Assembly (NCBI RefSeq): GCF_024345225.1
Contig: NZ_BROD01000001.1
Span: 1,870,362-1,934,361, forward strand
From: Clostridium sp. TW13
GTDB taxonomy: Bacteria > Bacillota > Clostridia > Clostridiales > Clostridiaceae
DNA length: 64,000 nucleotides
Reading direction: 5' to 3'
The position numbers and the translations under genes are program-made. Position 1 is the stretch's first letter, and each line of letters begins with the position of its first letter. This document shows positions 45,749-54,256 of the stretch, one piece after another. The notes under the pieces are model-generated. The model saw only the letters and a program-made list of their open reading frames with translations, searched no databases and was not told the DNA's origin.

Positions 45749-46971
45749 TAGTTATCCCCCTTAGCCTTTATTAACATGTCATTTACTTTTAATTCCACTT
45801 CTGTTTTAACAGTAAATATCATTTGAGCTCTTGGAGCTACATCTATCTTTTGATTTTTATTATCATACATATCATTAAGAGTAAAACCAAAACTATCGCC
45901 TTTTGGACTTAAAACTTCAACATAATCATTTTCAAAAACTCTATTTCTTTGCTCTATTGTTGCAGTCATTGTGTCCTTATCAAAGGCAATAACTTTTCCA
46001 ACAATATCATAATCTCTAATATATGAAGAAGTATCATATATTTGTCTACTATCTTCTCCAAAATAAAAACCAGTGCTGTATTGTCTATGACTTACCTTTA
46101 ATAAATTGTTCATCCATTCTTCATTAAACTTGTATCCTTTTGGATCAGCAAGATATGAATCAAGCGCCTGTCTATATGACTTAACTACAGCTGCTACATA
46201 ATATGGACTCTTCATTCTTCCTTCAATTTTAAATGAATATATACCACTATCAGCTAGTTCAGGAATATGTTCTATCATACATAAATCCTTAGAATTTAAT
46301 ATATAAGTTCCTCTTTCATCCTCTAATACAGGGAAGTATTCATTAGGTCTCTTTTCTTCAACTAAGTTATACTTAAACCTGCAAGCTTGAACACAGGCTC
46401 CTCTATTTGAATCTCTACCAGTCATATAGTTTGAAATCAAGCATCTTCCAGAATAAGCCATACACATTGAACCATGAACAAAAGCTTCTAACTCGCAATC
46501 CTCTGGCAATTCAGCTCTTATTTTTTTAATTTCATCCATAGATAGTTCTCTTGCTAAAACTATTCTTTTCACGCCTTGCTCATGCCAAAACTTAGCTGAC
46601 TTCCAGTTAACATTATTAGCTTGAGTGCTTAAATGAATTTCAACTTCAGGAATTACTTCTCTAGCAGTTATTATTATAGATGGATCAGAAACTATTAAAG
46701 CATCTATTTTTAAACTACCTAATTCTCTAAGATAATCCTCTAGTCCTATTAAATCATCATTATGAGGAAAAACATTCATTGTTACATAAACCTTTTTGCC
46801 TCTAGAATGAGCATATTCAACACCTTCTTGAATCTGCTCATTTGTAAAATTATCAGCAAACGCTCTTAAATTTAATTTACTACCGCCAAGATAAACAGCA
46901 TCTGCCCCAAAATCTATAGCTGTTTTTAATTTTTCTAAATTACCTGCTGGTGCTAAAATTTCATATTTCAT
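45748..46971 (-). CDS. U32 family peptidase-like protein
   Basis: This 407-residue protein belongs to the U32 family. The barrel begins [27 protein letters not shown] (about 3-29). The U32 signature [22 protein letters not shown] (about 162-183) carries conserved Cys, and ACRFKYNL and [13 protein letters not shown] follow. Known members make hydroxylated RNA bases (RlhA, TrhP) or ubiquinone; this one resembles the TrhP group that hydroxylates tRNA uridine, but I cannot be sure. It lies 8 bases after the O-methyltransferase gene. Confidence 0.87.
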   Translation of the reverse strand: MKYEILAPAGNLEKLKTAIDFGADAVYLGGSKLNLRAFADNFTNEQIQEGVEYAHSRGKKVYVTMNVFPHNDDLIGLEDYLRELGSLKIDALIVSDPSIIITAREVIPEVEIHLSTQANNVNWKSAKFWHEQGVKRIVLARELSMDEIKKIRAELPEDCELEAFVHGSMCMAYSGRCLISNYMTGRDSNRGACVQACRFKYNLVEEKRPNEYFPVLEDERGTYILNSKDLCMIEHIPELADSGIYSFKIEGRMKSPYYVAAVVKSYRQALDSYLADPKGYKFNEEWMNNLLKVSHRQYSTGFYFGEDSRQIYDTSSYIRDYDIVGKVIAFDKDTMTATIEQRNRVFENDYVEVLSPKGDSFGFTLNDMYDNKNQKIDVAPRAQMIFTVKTEVELKVNDMLIKAKGDN

Positions 46972-46979
46972 CGTTGAAA

Positions 46980-47624
46980 TTACCTCCTTCTTGTAACTGC
47001 AATTCCATCGCCCATTGGAATAACTGTAGTTACTAATTTATCATCATTTGAAACCATATCTAAATAACTTCTCATTCTTTTTACTATAGTTATTTTTCTT
47101 CTAGCAACTAACTCATCTGAAGCTACCATGCCTCTAAAAAGAACATTATCTGCCACAATCACACCATTATCACTTAATAGCCTTAAGCATTCTGGTAAAA
47201 AATGATTGTAATGACCTTTCCCTGCATCCATAAATATCATATCAAATTTATCATCTAACTTTTCTAGTTCTTCAAGACAATCTCCTTGAACAATAGTAAT
47301 TTTATCACTAAGATCATACTTTTGTAAGTTAGCTTTTGCAATAGAAATCATTTCTTCTGATCTTTCTATTGTGGTTATTTCTGGTTCAGTACCTGCACTT
47401 TCATACATAAGCATTGCTGAATACCCTATAGCTGTTCCTAGTTCCAATATCTTTTTAGGTCTTATTATACCAGTAATAACTTCAAGAAACTTGCCTGTTT
47501 CTTTTTGTACTATTGGTACTCCATTTTCCTTAGCAAAGTCTACTATTTCTTTAAACTTCCCTTCTTCATCTGGAATTAATCCCTTTATATATTGTTCCAT
47601 AAAATCAAAAGTAATGCCACTCAT
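46980..47624 (-). CDS. O-methyltransferase (possible TrmR-like)
   Basis: This 214-residue class I SAM-dependent methyltransferase has motif I ILELGTAIGYSAMLM (about 75-89), an acidic residue in ITTIERSEEM, and FDMIFMDAGKGHYNHFLP. It is in the catechol-O-methyltransferase-like family 3. In Bacillus subtilis a similar protein beside U32 peptidases is TrmR, which methylates 5-hydroxyuridine in tRNA; the same gene order here (methyltransferase, U32, udk) supports that role by analogy. It starts 19 bases after mltG. Confidence 0.8.
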   Translation of the reverse strand: MSGITFDFMEQYIKGLIPDEEGKFKEIVDFAKENGVPIVQKETGKFLEVITGIIRPKKILELGTAIGYSAMLMYESAGTEPEITTIERSEEMISIAKANLQKYDLSDKITIVQGDCLEELEKLDDKFDMIFMDAGKGHYNHFLPECLRLLSDNGVIVADNVLFRGMVASDELVARRKITIVKRMRSYLDMVSNDDKLVTTVIPMGDGIAVTRRR

Positions 47625-47643
47625 AGTAACCTGCCTCCAATCT

Positions 47644-48660
47644 TTATAATCCCGCTTCTTTCTTATCCTTTAGAAACTTGTTATAATCTTTACTAAATAC
47701 ATGTTTCTTTTGTTTATCATTCCAGACATAGTAAATATAGTCCGTTTTATTCGGCCTCAATGCTGCTATTATAGATTGTTTTCCCGGATTTGCTATTGGA
47801 CCAACTGGTAACCCCTCATACTTATAAACATTGTATGGTGAATCTATCAATAAATCTGAATTTAATAATACATCTTTATGATGTCCTATAGCATAGATTA
47901 CAGTAGCATCAATCTGAAGCTTCATATTTTTCTCTAATCTATTATTAATTACTGATGATATCAAAGGTCTATCTTCTTCTCCTCTAGCCTCTTCTTCAAT
48001 AATTGAAGCTATATTGATAATCTTTTCATAATCAGCTTCATTTACTGTTATGCCTGTCTCATTAGCAATTTGAGACATTACTTCTTGAAATCTACCTAGC
48101 ATCTTATCAATGATATCTTCAGCAGTATCATCTTTCTCAATATAATAAGTATCTGGAAAAAGAAATCCTTCTAAATTATATCTCTTATTTTTATTAGACT
48201 TAATATAGCTTGGTAAAGAATATTTCTTTACAGCTTCCAAAAATTTATCCTTTGTAACTATTCCTTGCTTATCAAGTTTTTTGGCAATATCGTCTATTGT
48301 AAATCCTTCTGGAATGGTAATTTTCTTTTTCTCACCACCGCCAGTTTGTAAAAGTTTTATTAACTTTTCTAAAGAAGTTTCAGTTAATACCTTATAACTG
48401 CCTGGTTTTATAGCCACATTCAAATTGTTTTTCTTAATATAATATTTAATAAAATATAAATTTGATAAATTATTTTTATTTGATAGTCTACTAAGAACAG
48501 CATATAATGAGTCCCCATCAGTAACTTCTATATTAACGGTTTGTTCATTACTTTTTAGTGGATGATTTACAGCTCTAATATAAAAAATATATACCCCACT
48601 AAAAATAATAGCCAAACATACCACAACACAAACTGCTATTATAGAGATCCTCTTTCTCAT
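47644..48660 (-). CDS. mltG: Endolytic transglycosylase MltG
   Basis: MltG cuts nascent glycan strands and sets their length. The 338-residue protein has one N-terminal membrane span (about 5-25), a LysM-like domain (about 40-90) and the YceG catalytic domain. The catalytic Glu lies in IASIIEEEARGEEDRPLISSV (about 217-237), followed by NRLEKNMKLQIDATVIYAIG and ANPGKQSIIAALRP. AAGGAGG precedes the ATG at 48660; the longer frame to 48696 is not used. The mltG, methyltransferase, U32, udk order is conserved in Firmicutes. Confidence 0.93.
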   Translation of the reverse strand: MRKRISIIAVCVVVCLAIIFSGVYIFYIRAVNHPLKSNEQTVNIEVTDGDSLYAVLSRLSNKNNLSNLYFIKYYIKKNNLNVAIKPGSYKVLTETSLEKLIKLLQTGGGEKKKITIPEGFTIDDIAKKLDKQGIVTKDKFLEAVKKYSLPSYIKSNKNKRYNLEGFLFPDTYYIEKDDTAEDIIDKMLGRFQEVMSQIANETGITVNEADYEKIINIASIIEEEARGEEDRPLISSVINNRLEKNMKLQIDATVIYAIGHHKDVLLNSDLLIDSPYNVYKYEGLPVGPIANPGKQSIIAALRPNKTDYIYYVWNDKQKKHVFSKDYNKFLKDKKEAGL

Positions 48661-48682
48661 AAAAATCCTCCTTACAACATAA

Positions 48683-48712
48683 AAGTAAATAGCCACAAGG
48701 GCTATTTACTTT
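48683..48712 (-). terminator. Terminator of typA
   Basis: A 12-bp stem, AAGTAAATAGCC/GGCTATTTACTT, has a 5-base loop 30 bases after typA, then TTTATGTTG on the minus strand. It lies just ahead of the mltG start. Confidence 0.75.
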
Positions 48713-48742
48713 ATGAAGCATATTATATAGCTAATACCCTTA

Positions 48743-50560
48743 TTATCTTCTTGCAGCTCTCTTTCTTTCTGCTGAATCTAAGATTGCTTTTCTTATTCTT
48801 ATACTCTTTGGAGTAACTTCAACTAATTCATCTGAATTTATAAATTCTAGACATTGTTCAAGTGACATATCTCTAGCTGGTATTAATTTTAAAGCATCGT
48901 CTGATCCTGAAGATCTTGTATTAGATAAATGTTTCTTTTTACATACATTTACATCAATATCCTCTGCTCTAGAACATTCACCACAAACCATTCCTGCATA
49001 TACATCAACTCCTGGTCCCATAAATAATGTTCCTCTTTCTTGAGCATTGAATAATCCATATCCAATTGAAGTACCTGATTCAAATACAACTAATGATCCT
49101 CTCGTTCTACCTGGGATTTCTCCAGCATATGGCTCGTAACTATCAAACACATGATTCATTATACCATTACCCTTAGTATCTGTTAGGAATTCATTTCTAA
49201 AACCAATTAATCCTCTTGCTGGTATTCTAAATTCTAATCTTGTATAACCATTTACAGCTGAAGTCATATTAACCATTTCAGCTTTTCTTGGTCCAAGTTT
49301 CTCCATAACAGCTCCCATAAATTCTTCTGGAACATCAATTGTTAAATATTCAAAAGGTTCTAATTTCTTACCATTTTCTTCTTTAAATATTACGTTAGGT
49401 CTTGAAACTTGGAATTCATAACCTTCTCTTCTCATAGTTTCAATTAATATAGATAAATGTAATTCTCCTCTACCACTTACCTTGAAACAATCTGGAGATA
49501 ATTCTTCTACTCTTAAGCTTACATTAGTCTCAAGCTCTGACATTAATCTATTTCTTAAATGTCTTGAAGTTACAAAGTCTCCTTCTTTTCCGGCAAATGG
49601 AGAATCATTAACCATAAAATTCATATTTAATGTAGGCTCGTCTATATCAACAAATGGTAGTGCTTCTGGGCAATTAACATCTGCTATAGTTTCACCTATA
49701 TTTGCATCTAAAATTCCACTTAATGCAACTATATCACCAAGTGATGCTTCTTCTACATCTTCTCTTTTAAGACCATTATATGTATATACATTAGATACTT
49801 TATAATTTTTCTTTGTACCATCCTGTCTAACTAAAGCAACAGTTTGATTTTTTGATATTTTACCTCTTACAATTTTTCCAATAACAATCTTTCCAACGAA
49901 TTCATTGCTATCTAATGTAGTAACAAGCATTTGTAATGGTTCATCTATGTATCCCTTTGGTGGTTGTACATGCTCAACTATAGTTTTAAATAAAGGTTCC
50001 ATTGTTGTGCTTTCATCTTCAACATTAAGTTTAGCTATACCATTTCTAGCAGAAGCATAAACTATTGGGAAATCTAGTTGTTCATCATTTGCACCTAATT
50101 CCATAAATAATTCAAATACTTCATCTATTACTTCTTCTGGTCTTGCATCTGGTTTATCAATTTTGTTAATAACAACTATTGGATTCAATCCTAGTTCAAG
50201 AGATTTTCTTAAAACGAACTTTGTTTGAGGCATTGGACCTTCATAAGAGTCTACTACCAATAAAACGCTATCTACCATTTTAAGAACACGTTCAACTTCT
50301 CCACCGAAATCAGCATGACCTGGTGTATCAATAATGTTTATTTTAATATCATTATGATAAACTGCTGTATTTTTAGAAAGAATAGTAATTCCTCTTTCTT
50401 TTTCTAGATCGTTTGAATCCATAACTCTTTCGTTAACTTTTTCATTTGCTCTGAATATATTACTCTGTTTTAAAAGTGCATCAACCAAAGTTGTCTTACC
50501 GTGGTCAACGTGGGCAATAATTGCAATATTTCTTATATCATTTCTACTAATAAGTTCCAT
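48743..50560 (-). CDS. typA: Ribosome-associated GTPase TypA/BipA
   Basis: TypA is an EF-G-like GTPase that binds the ribosome under stress. The 605-residue protein has G1 AHVDHGKTTLVDALLKQS (about 15-32), G2 ERGITILSKN, G3 DTPGHADFG and G4 NKIDKPDA. Domains II, III, V and the unique C-terminal domain (about 480-600, with TRGSLVVFESGTSIGYGLFNAQERG) are also present. Length is standard. It is a single-gene unit with its own terminator. Confidence 0.97.
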   Translation of the reverse strand: MELISRNDIRNIAIIAHVDHGKTTLVDALLKQSNIFRANEKVNERVMDSNDLEKERGITILSKNTAVYHNDIKINIIDTPGHADFGGEVERVLKMVDSVLLVVDSYEGPMPQTKFVLRKSLELGLNPIVVINKIDKPDARPEEVIDEVFELFMELGANDEQLDFPIVYASARNGIAKLNVEDESTTMEPLFKTIVEHVQPPKGYIDEPLQMLVTTLDSNEFVGKIVIGKIVRGKISKNQTVALVRQDGTKKNYKVSNVYTYNGLKREDVEEASLGDIVALSGILDANIGETIADVNCPEALPFVDIDEPTLNMNFMVNDSPFAGKEGDFVTSRHLRNRLMSELETNVSLRVEELSPDCFKVSGRGELHLSILIETMRREGYEFQVSRPNVIFKEENGKKLEPFEYLTIDVPEEFMGAVMEKLGPRKAEMVNMTSAVNGYTRLEFRIPARGLIGFRNEFLTDTKGNGIMNHVFDSYEPYAGEIPGRTRGSLVVFESGTSIGYGLFNAQERGTLFMGPGVDVYAGMVCGECSRAEDIDVNVCKKKHLSNTRSSGSDDALKLIPARDMSLEQCLEFINSDELVEVTPKSIRIRKAILDSAERKRAARR

Positions 50561-50586
50561 TTCTTTTCCTCCAATTTTTATACAAA

Positions 50587-50690
50587 CAAAATTGGATACA
50601 CTTTAGTATCCAATTTGTCATAGTCAATTTTAATATTAGTTAATGAAAATGTCAATTTATTTTAAATTTATATGCGTTGACATTCATTAA
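50587..50690. repeat. Two inverted repeats between the RNase J gene and typA
   Basis: An 11-12 bp stem, CAAATTGGATAC/GTATCCAATTTG in shape, lies at 50587-50617. A second inverted repeat (TTAATGAAAATGTCAA with TTGACATTCATTAA) lies at 50640-50690. The first has TTTGTATAAAAA after it on the minus strand and may terminate the RNase J transcript; it stands only about 27 bases before typA. Confidence 0.55.
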
Positions 50691-50744
50691 ATACATTTAT
50701 TCTTAATCTATAATTTTTCCTAAAACCAAGTAAATATTCTTTGT

Positions 50745-52649
50745 TTATATTTCCATAATTATAGGTAAAATCATAGGTTTTCTCTTAGTCTTTTCATATA
50801 AAAAGCTTCTTAAACTATCTCTAATACTAGATTTCAATGTAGCCCAATCAGTTATTTTATTTTCTTCACATTCTCTTAGGACATTTCTAACGATTTCTCT
50901 AGCTTCATCCATTAGAATTTCAGATTCTCTTACATATACAAATCCTCTAGAAATAATATCTGGTCCAGCTATTATCATACCTGATTCTCTTTCTATAGTA
51001 GCAACAACAGTTAATATACCATCTTGAGATAAATGCTTTCTGTCTCTTAATACTATATTTCCTACATCACCTACACCAAGTCCATCTACAAATATTTGTC
51101 CTGAAGTAACTGTACCATTTTTCTTTATACTGTCTCTAGTCACTTCTATAATATCACCATTATCGCCTATAATTAAATTCTCAGGCTTTAATCCTACAGT
51201 AGTGGCTAACTCTCCATGTTGCTTCAAATGTCTATACTCCCCATGAACTGGGATAAAGAACTTTGGTCTTACTAGAGTCTGCATAAGTTTAAGTTCTTCC
51301 TTACATGCATGCCCTGAAACGTGAATACCTTGTGCTGATCCATAAATCACGTTAGCACCTTTTTTAACTAATTGATTTATTATCTTAGATACTAGTTTTT
51401 CATTTCCTGGTATTGGAGTTGCTGATATTATAACCATATCTCCTGGCACAATATTAATTTTCTTATGCTCTGATGCTGCCATTCTTGCTAAAGCAGACAT
51501 TGGTTCCCCTTGGCTACCTGTAGTAATAACAACAATTTTATCCTCAGTATATTTATTTATGTCATCAATACCAATCATAGTATCTTTTTCCACAACTAAG
51601 TAACCAAGTTCAATACCTACCTGTACAATATTTTCCATGCTTCTTCCTGAGACAGCAACTCTTCTTCCATACTTTTCTGCTGCTTTTACAATTTGTTGAA
51701 TTCTATGAATATTTGATGCAAAAGTAGCCACTAATATTCTGCCTTTTGCCTTGCCAAACAACATCTCAAGTTTTTCTCCAACACTCTTTTCAGATTGAGT
51801 ATAACCATCACGTTCAACATTTGTACTATCAGCCAACATAGCTATAACACCTTTTTTGCCTAATTCCGCAAATCTAGCAAAATCCATAACTTCTCCATCT
51901 ATTGGTGTATAGTCTATTTTAAAATCTCCAGTATGAAGCACTACACCTAAAGGTGTGTGAACTGCAATAGCTACTGAATCAGCTATACTATGGTTGGTTT
52001 TTATAAATTCCACAGACATATTATCAAGTTTTATAATATCTCTTGGTTGTATTCTCTTTAAATCCACTACGCTTAGTAAATTATGTTCCTTAAGCTTTGT
52101 TTCTACAATACCCAATGTTAGTTTTGTTCCATATACTGGTACATTGATTTGCTTAAGAACATATGGTAATGCGCCAATATGATCCTCATGTCCATGAGTT
52201 AAGAAAATACCCTTTATTTTATCCTTATTCTTAAGAAGATATGAAATATCAGGAATAACTATATCAATTCCAAACATATCTTCTTCAGGGAACTTAAGTC
52301 CACAATCAATTATAGCAATTTCATCTTTATATTCTATAACTGTTATATTCTTTCCAATCTCATTAAGTCCACCTAATGGTATTATTTTTATCTTCTGCTT
52401 TTCTTTTTTAGTTGTAGGTTTTCTTCTTGTTTGAGTTTTCGCTTTTGGCTTTACTTGAACATTTTCACTCTTTACGTCCTCAACTATTTGCTCATTTTTT
52501 TCTTCTTTTATTTCCTTATTTTCAACCTTATTTTCAGCCTTAACTTCCTGTTTTTTAGGCGTTCTATACGGTCTTCTTCTAGGATAGTTAGTTTTTTCTT
52601 TTACATTGTTATCATCCATATTTTGCACTTCTCTAATTGTATTATCCAT
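50745..52649 (-). CDS. rnj: Ribonuclease J with N-terminal low-complexity extension
   Basis: RNase J is a metallo-beta-lactamase nuclease for mRNA decay and rRNA maturation. After about 80 residues rich in Lys, Glu, Asn and Arg, the nuclease begins at IKIIPLGGLNEIGKNITVIEY. HGHEDHIGALPY and VVLHTGDFKIDYTP carry the metal ligands. GSQGEPMSALARMA and the C-terminal oligomerisation domain follow. The extension is not needed for catalysis in relatives. The ATG at 52649 overlaps the end of the Fur-family gene; a start at 52619 is possible. Confidence 0.92.
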   Translation of the reverse strand: MDNTIREVQNMDDNNVKEKTNYPRRRPYRTPKKQEVKAENKVENKEIKEEKNEQIVEDVKSENVQVKPKAKTQTRRKPTTKKEKQKIKIIPLGGLNEIGKNITVIEYKDEIAIIDCGLKFPEEDMFGIDIVIPDISYLLKNKDKIKGIFLTHGHEDHIGALPYVLKQINVPVYGTKLTLGIVETKLKEHNLLSVVDLKRIQPRDIIKLDNMSVEFIKTNHSIADSVAIAVHTPLGVVLHTGDFKIDYTPIDGEVMDFARFAELGKKGVIAMLADSTNVERDGYTQSEKSVGEKLEMLFGKAKGRILVATFASNIHRIQQIVKAAEKYGRRVAVSGRSMENIVQVGIELGYLVVEKDTMIGIDDINKYTEDKIVVITTGSQGEPMSALARMAASEHKKINIVPGDMVIISATPIPGNEKLVSKIINQLVKKGANVIYGSAQGIHVSGHACKEELKLMQTLVRPKFFIPVHGEYRHLKQHGELATTVGLKPENLIIGDNGDIIEVTRDSIKKNGTVTSGQIFVDGLGVGDVGNIVLRDRKHLSQDGILTVVATIERESGMIIAGPDIISRGFVYVRESEILMDEAREIVRNVLRECEENKITDWATLKSSIRDSLRSFLYEKTKRKPMILPIIMEI

Positions 52650-53100
52650 CTTTTCTACACTCACTACATAGTCCAAAAAATTTAACACTATGATCCTTTA
52701 TCTTAAAATTATATTTTTTTTCTATTTCTGTTTCAAGATTTTCTAGTAAATCATCCTGAACCTCTATTACACTGCCACACTTGTTACAGACTAAATGATG
52801 ATGTCTATGAACTTCATCTTTATTTGCTAATTCATATCTACTACAACCATCATTTAATTCAAGCTTATAAATTAGTCCTATTTCTTCAAGCAGTATTATT
52901 GTTCTATAAACTGTAGCAAGACCTATTTCTGGACATAACTTTTTGACCTCATCATAAATTTCTTCCGCAGTCAAATGAGAACCCTTACCTGCAATTATTG
53001 TATCAACAATTGCTCTTCTTTGAGGTGTCAGTTTGTATCCCTTTTGCTTTAAGTCTTCTTTTAATTTTTTTATATCATTTTCACTGATTGCAGCAATCAT
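52642..53100 (-). CDS. Fur family transcriptional repressor
   Basis: This 152-residue regulator has a winged helix (about 1-85) with KLTPQRRAIVDTI and GLATVYRTIILLEEIGL. A dimerisation and metal domain follows: HRHHHLVCNKCGSV (about 97-110) and a C-terminal CSEC pair. These give the structural zinc site (Cys-Cys) and the regulatory site. The family includes Fur (iron), Zur (zinc) and PerR (peroxide). This position beside alaS-ireB-ruvX is widespread in clostridia. The regulon is not evident. It overlaps the RNase J gene. Confidence 0.9.
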   Translation of the reverse strand: MIAAISENDIKKLKEDLKQKGYKLTPQRRAIVDTIIAGKGSHLTAEEIYDEVKKLCPEIGLATVYRTIILLEEIGLIYKLELNDGCSRYELANKDEVHRHHHLVCNKCGSVIEVQDDLLENLETEIEKKYNFKIKDHSVKFFGLCSECRKDG

Positions 53101-53112
53101 AAAAACACCTCA

Positions 53113-53376
53113 CTAATTCTCCTCATCAGCAAACAATGTATTATATGCCTCTGCTACCATATCAAATTCTTGTTCATCTTCAACTGTTTCAAATAGTTCA
53201 TTGCCTTCATTATCTTTTACTATTTTTAACGGAATTGCTACATCTTCCTCTGAGGCTTCTACCGGCGTAACTACTACATATTCACTGTCCTCAATGTCAA
53301 ACTTTACAACCACGTTAAATTCAGTTTCTTCTCCATTTTCATCATATAATACTATTGTATCTACATTGTTTTGCAT
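53113..53376 (-). CDS. DUF1292 family protein
   Basis: This very acidic 87-residue protein (about one third Asp and Glu) belongs to the DUF1292/YrzB family. It begins VDTIVLYDENGEETEFNVV and continues as alternating beta strands with a C-terminal EFDMVAEAYNTLFADE. The function is unknown. The gene is conserved beside ireB and ruvX in Firmicutes and lies 12 bases before the Fur-family gene here. GGAGAG precedes the ATG. Confidence 0.85.
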   Translation of the reverse strand: MQNNVDTIVLYDENGEETEFNVVVKFDIEDSEYVVVTPVEASEEDVAIPLKIVKDNEGNELFETVEDEQEFDMVAEAYNTLFADEEN

Positions 53377-53407
53377 TATACTCTCTCCTTATTATATATA
53401 TTTAAAA

Positions 53408-53824
53408 CTAACTATTTGATATTCTATCAAGATATCCTTGCAATATATAAATAGCTGCTATTTTATCCACAATTTTTTTTCTTTTTTCTCTTGAAAGATC
53501 TGCTTCTAACATTGCTTTATGTGCGGCAACTGTAGTAAGTCTTTCATCCCACATAATGATTTCAGGTGAGAACTCTCTTTTTAATCTCTCACAAAAATCC
53601 TCCACCATTTCAGCAGTATGCCCAAGAGTTCCATTCATATTTTTAGGCAACCCAATAACTATCTTATCTACATGATTTTCATCATACATTTTTTTTACAG
53701 CGGCTATGTCCTCTTTGAAATTTTTTCTTTTTATAGTTGTAATTCCTTGAGCAGTCCAACCTAATGGATCACTCATAGCTACTCCTATTGTCTTTGAGCC
53801 CACATCTAGCCCTAATATTCTCAT
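53408..53824 (-). CDS. ruvX: Putative pre-16S rRNA nuclease / Holliday junction resolvase RuvX (YqgF)
   Basis: YqgF/RuvX is an RNase H-fold nuclease that processes the 5' end of 16S rRNA; a Holliday-junction role is also proposed. The 138-residue protein starts [19 protein letters not shown], with the catalytic Asp near residue 7. Then come [11 protein letters not shown], the Glu in WDERLTT and a C-terminal [18 protein letters not shown] with its catalytic Asp. AGAGGTG precedes the ATG at 53824; a frame extended to 53857 overlaps the hairpin and is not used. Confidence 0.93.
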   Translation of the reverse strand: MRILGLDVGSKTIGVAMSDPLGWTAQGITTIKRKNFKEDIAAVKKMYDENHVDKIVIGLPKNMNGTLGHTAEMVEDFCERLKREFSPEIIMWDERLTTVAAHKAMLEADLSREKRKKIVDKIAAIYILQGYLDRISNS

Positions 53825-53845
53825 TAATTCACCTCTTAACAAATA

Positions 53846-53869
53846 AAAGAGTGTCAAAGGACACTCTTT
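53846..53869 (-). other. Hairpin between ireB and ruvX
   Basis: A perfect 10-bp stem, AAAGAGTGTC/GACACTCTTT, with a 4-base loop begins in the ireB stop codon. TATTTGTTAAGAGG follows, without a clear T-run. It could partly terminate or protect the upstream mRNA. Confidence 0.65.
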
Positions 53870-54128
53870 ACTTTATTTCTAAATAAGACTTTATGACCTC
53901 TTCTAATATTTCATCTCGCTCTAATTTCCTCACTAAAGCTCTTGCTCCGTTATAATTAGTGATGTAAGTAGGGTCACCTGAAATTATATATCCAACAAGT
54001 TGATTAACAGGATTATAACCTTTCTCCTTAAGGGAAGTATATACTTCGTTAAGTATAGTCTTAGTTAAATCCTTTTTGTCCTTCGGAAAATCAAATTGCA
54101 TTGTGTTTTGTAAATTTTCGTTGCTCAT
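53868..54128 (-). CDS. ireB: IreB family regulatory phosphoprotein
   Basis: IreB (UPF0297) is a small substrate of the Ser/Thr kinase IreK, known from Enterococcus to affect cephalosporin resistance. The 86-residue protein contains [68 protein letters not shown]-type sequence split over positions 9-77, including the conserved [11 protein letters not shown]. The start at 54128 has GGGGG upstream. It stands in the conserved alaS-ireB-ruvX group. Confidence 0.92.
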   Translation of the reverse strand: MSNENLQNTMQFDFPKDKKDLTKTILNEVYTSLKEKGYNPVNQLVGYIISGDPTYITNYNGARALVRKLERDEILEEVIKSYLEIK

Positions 54129-54256
54129 AAATTCGCCCCCTGGCAATCACATTTAGTTTCATAACCGTTATAATTTATTTTAATTGGGTACCAAAAACTT
54201 CAACAATAATATTTATTTATTACGTTAATTATACATTATGTTTTTAATTTTGTATA

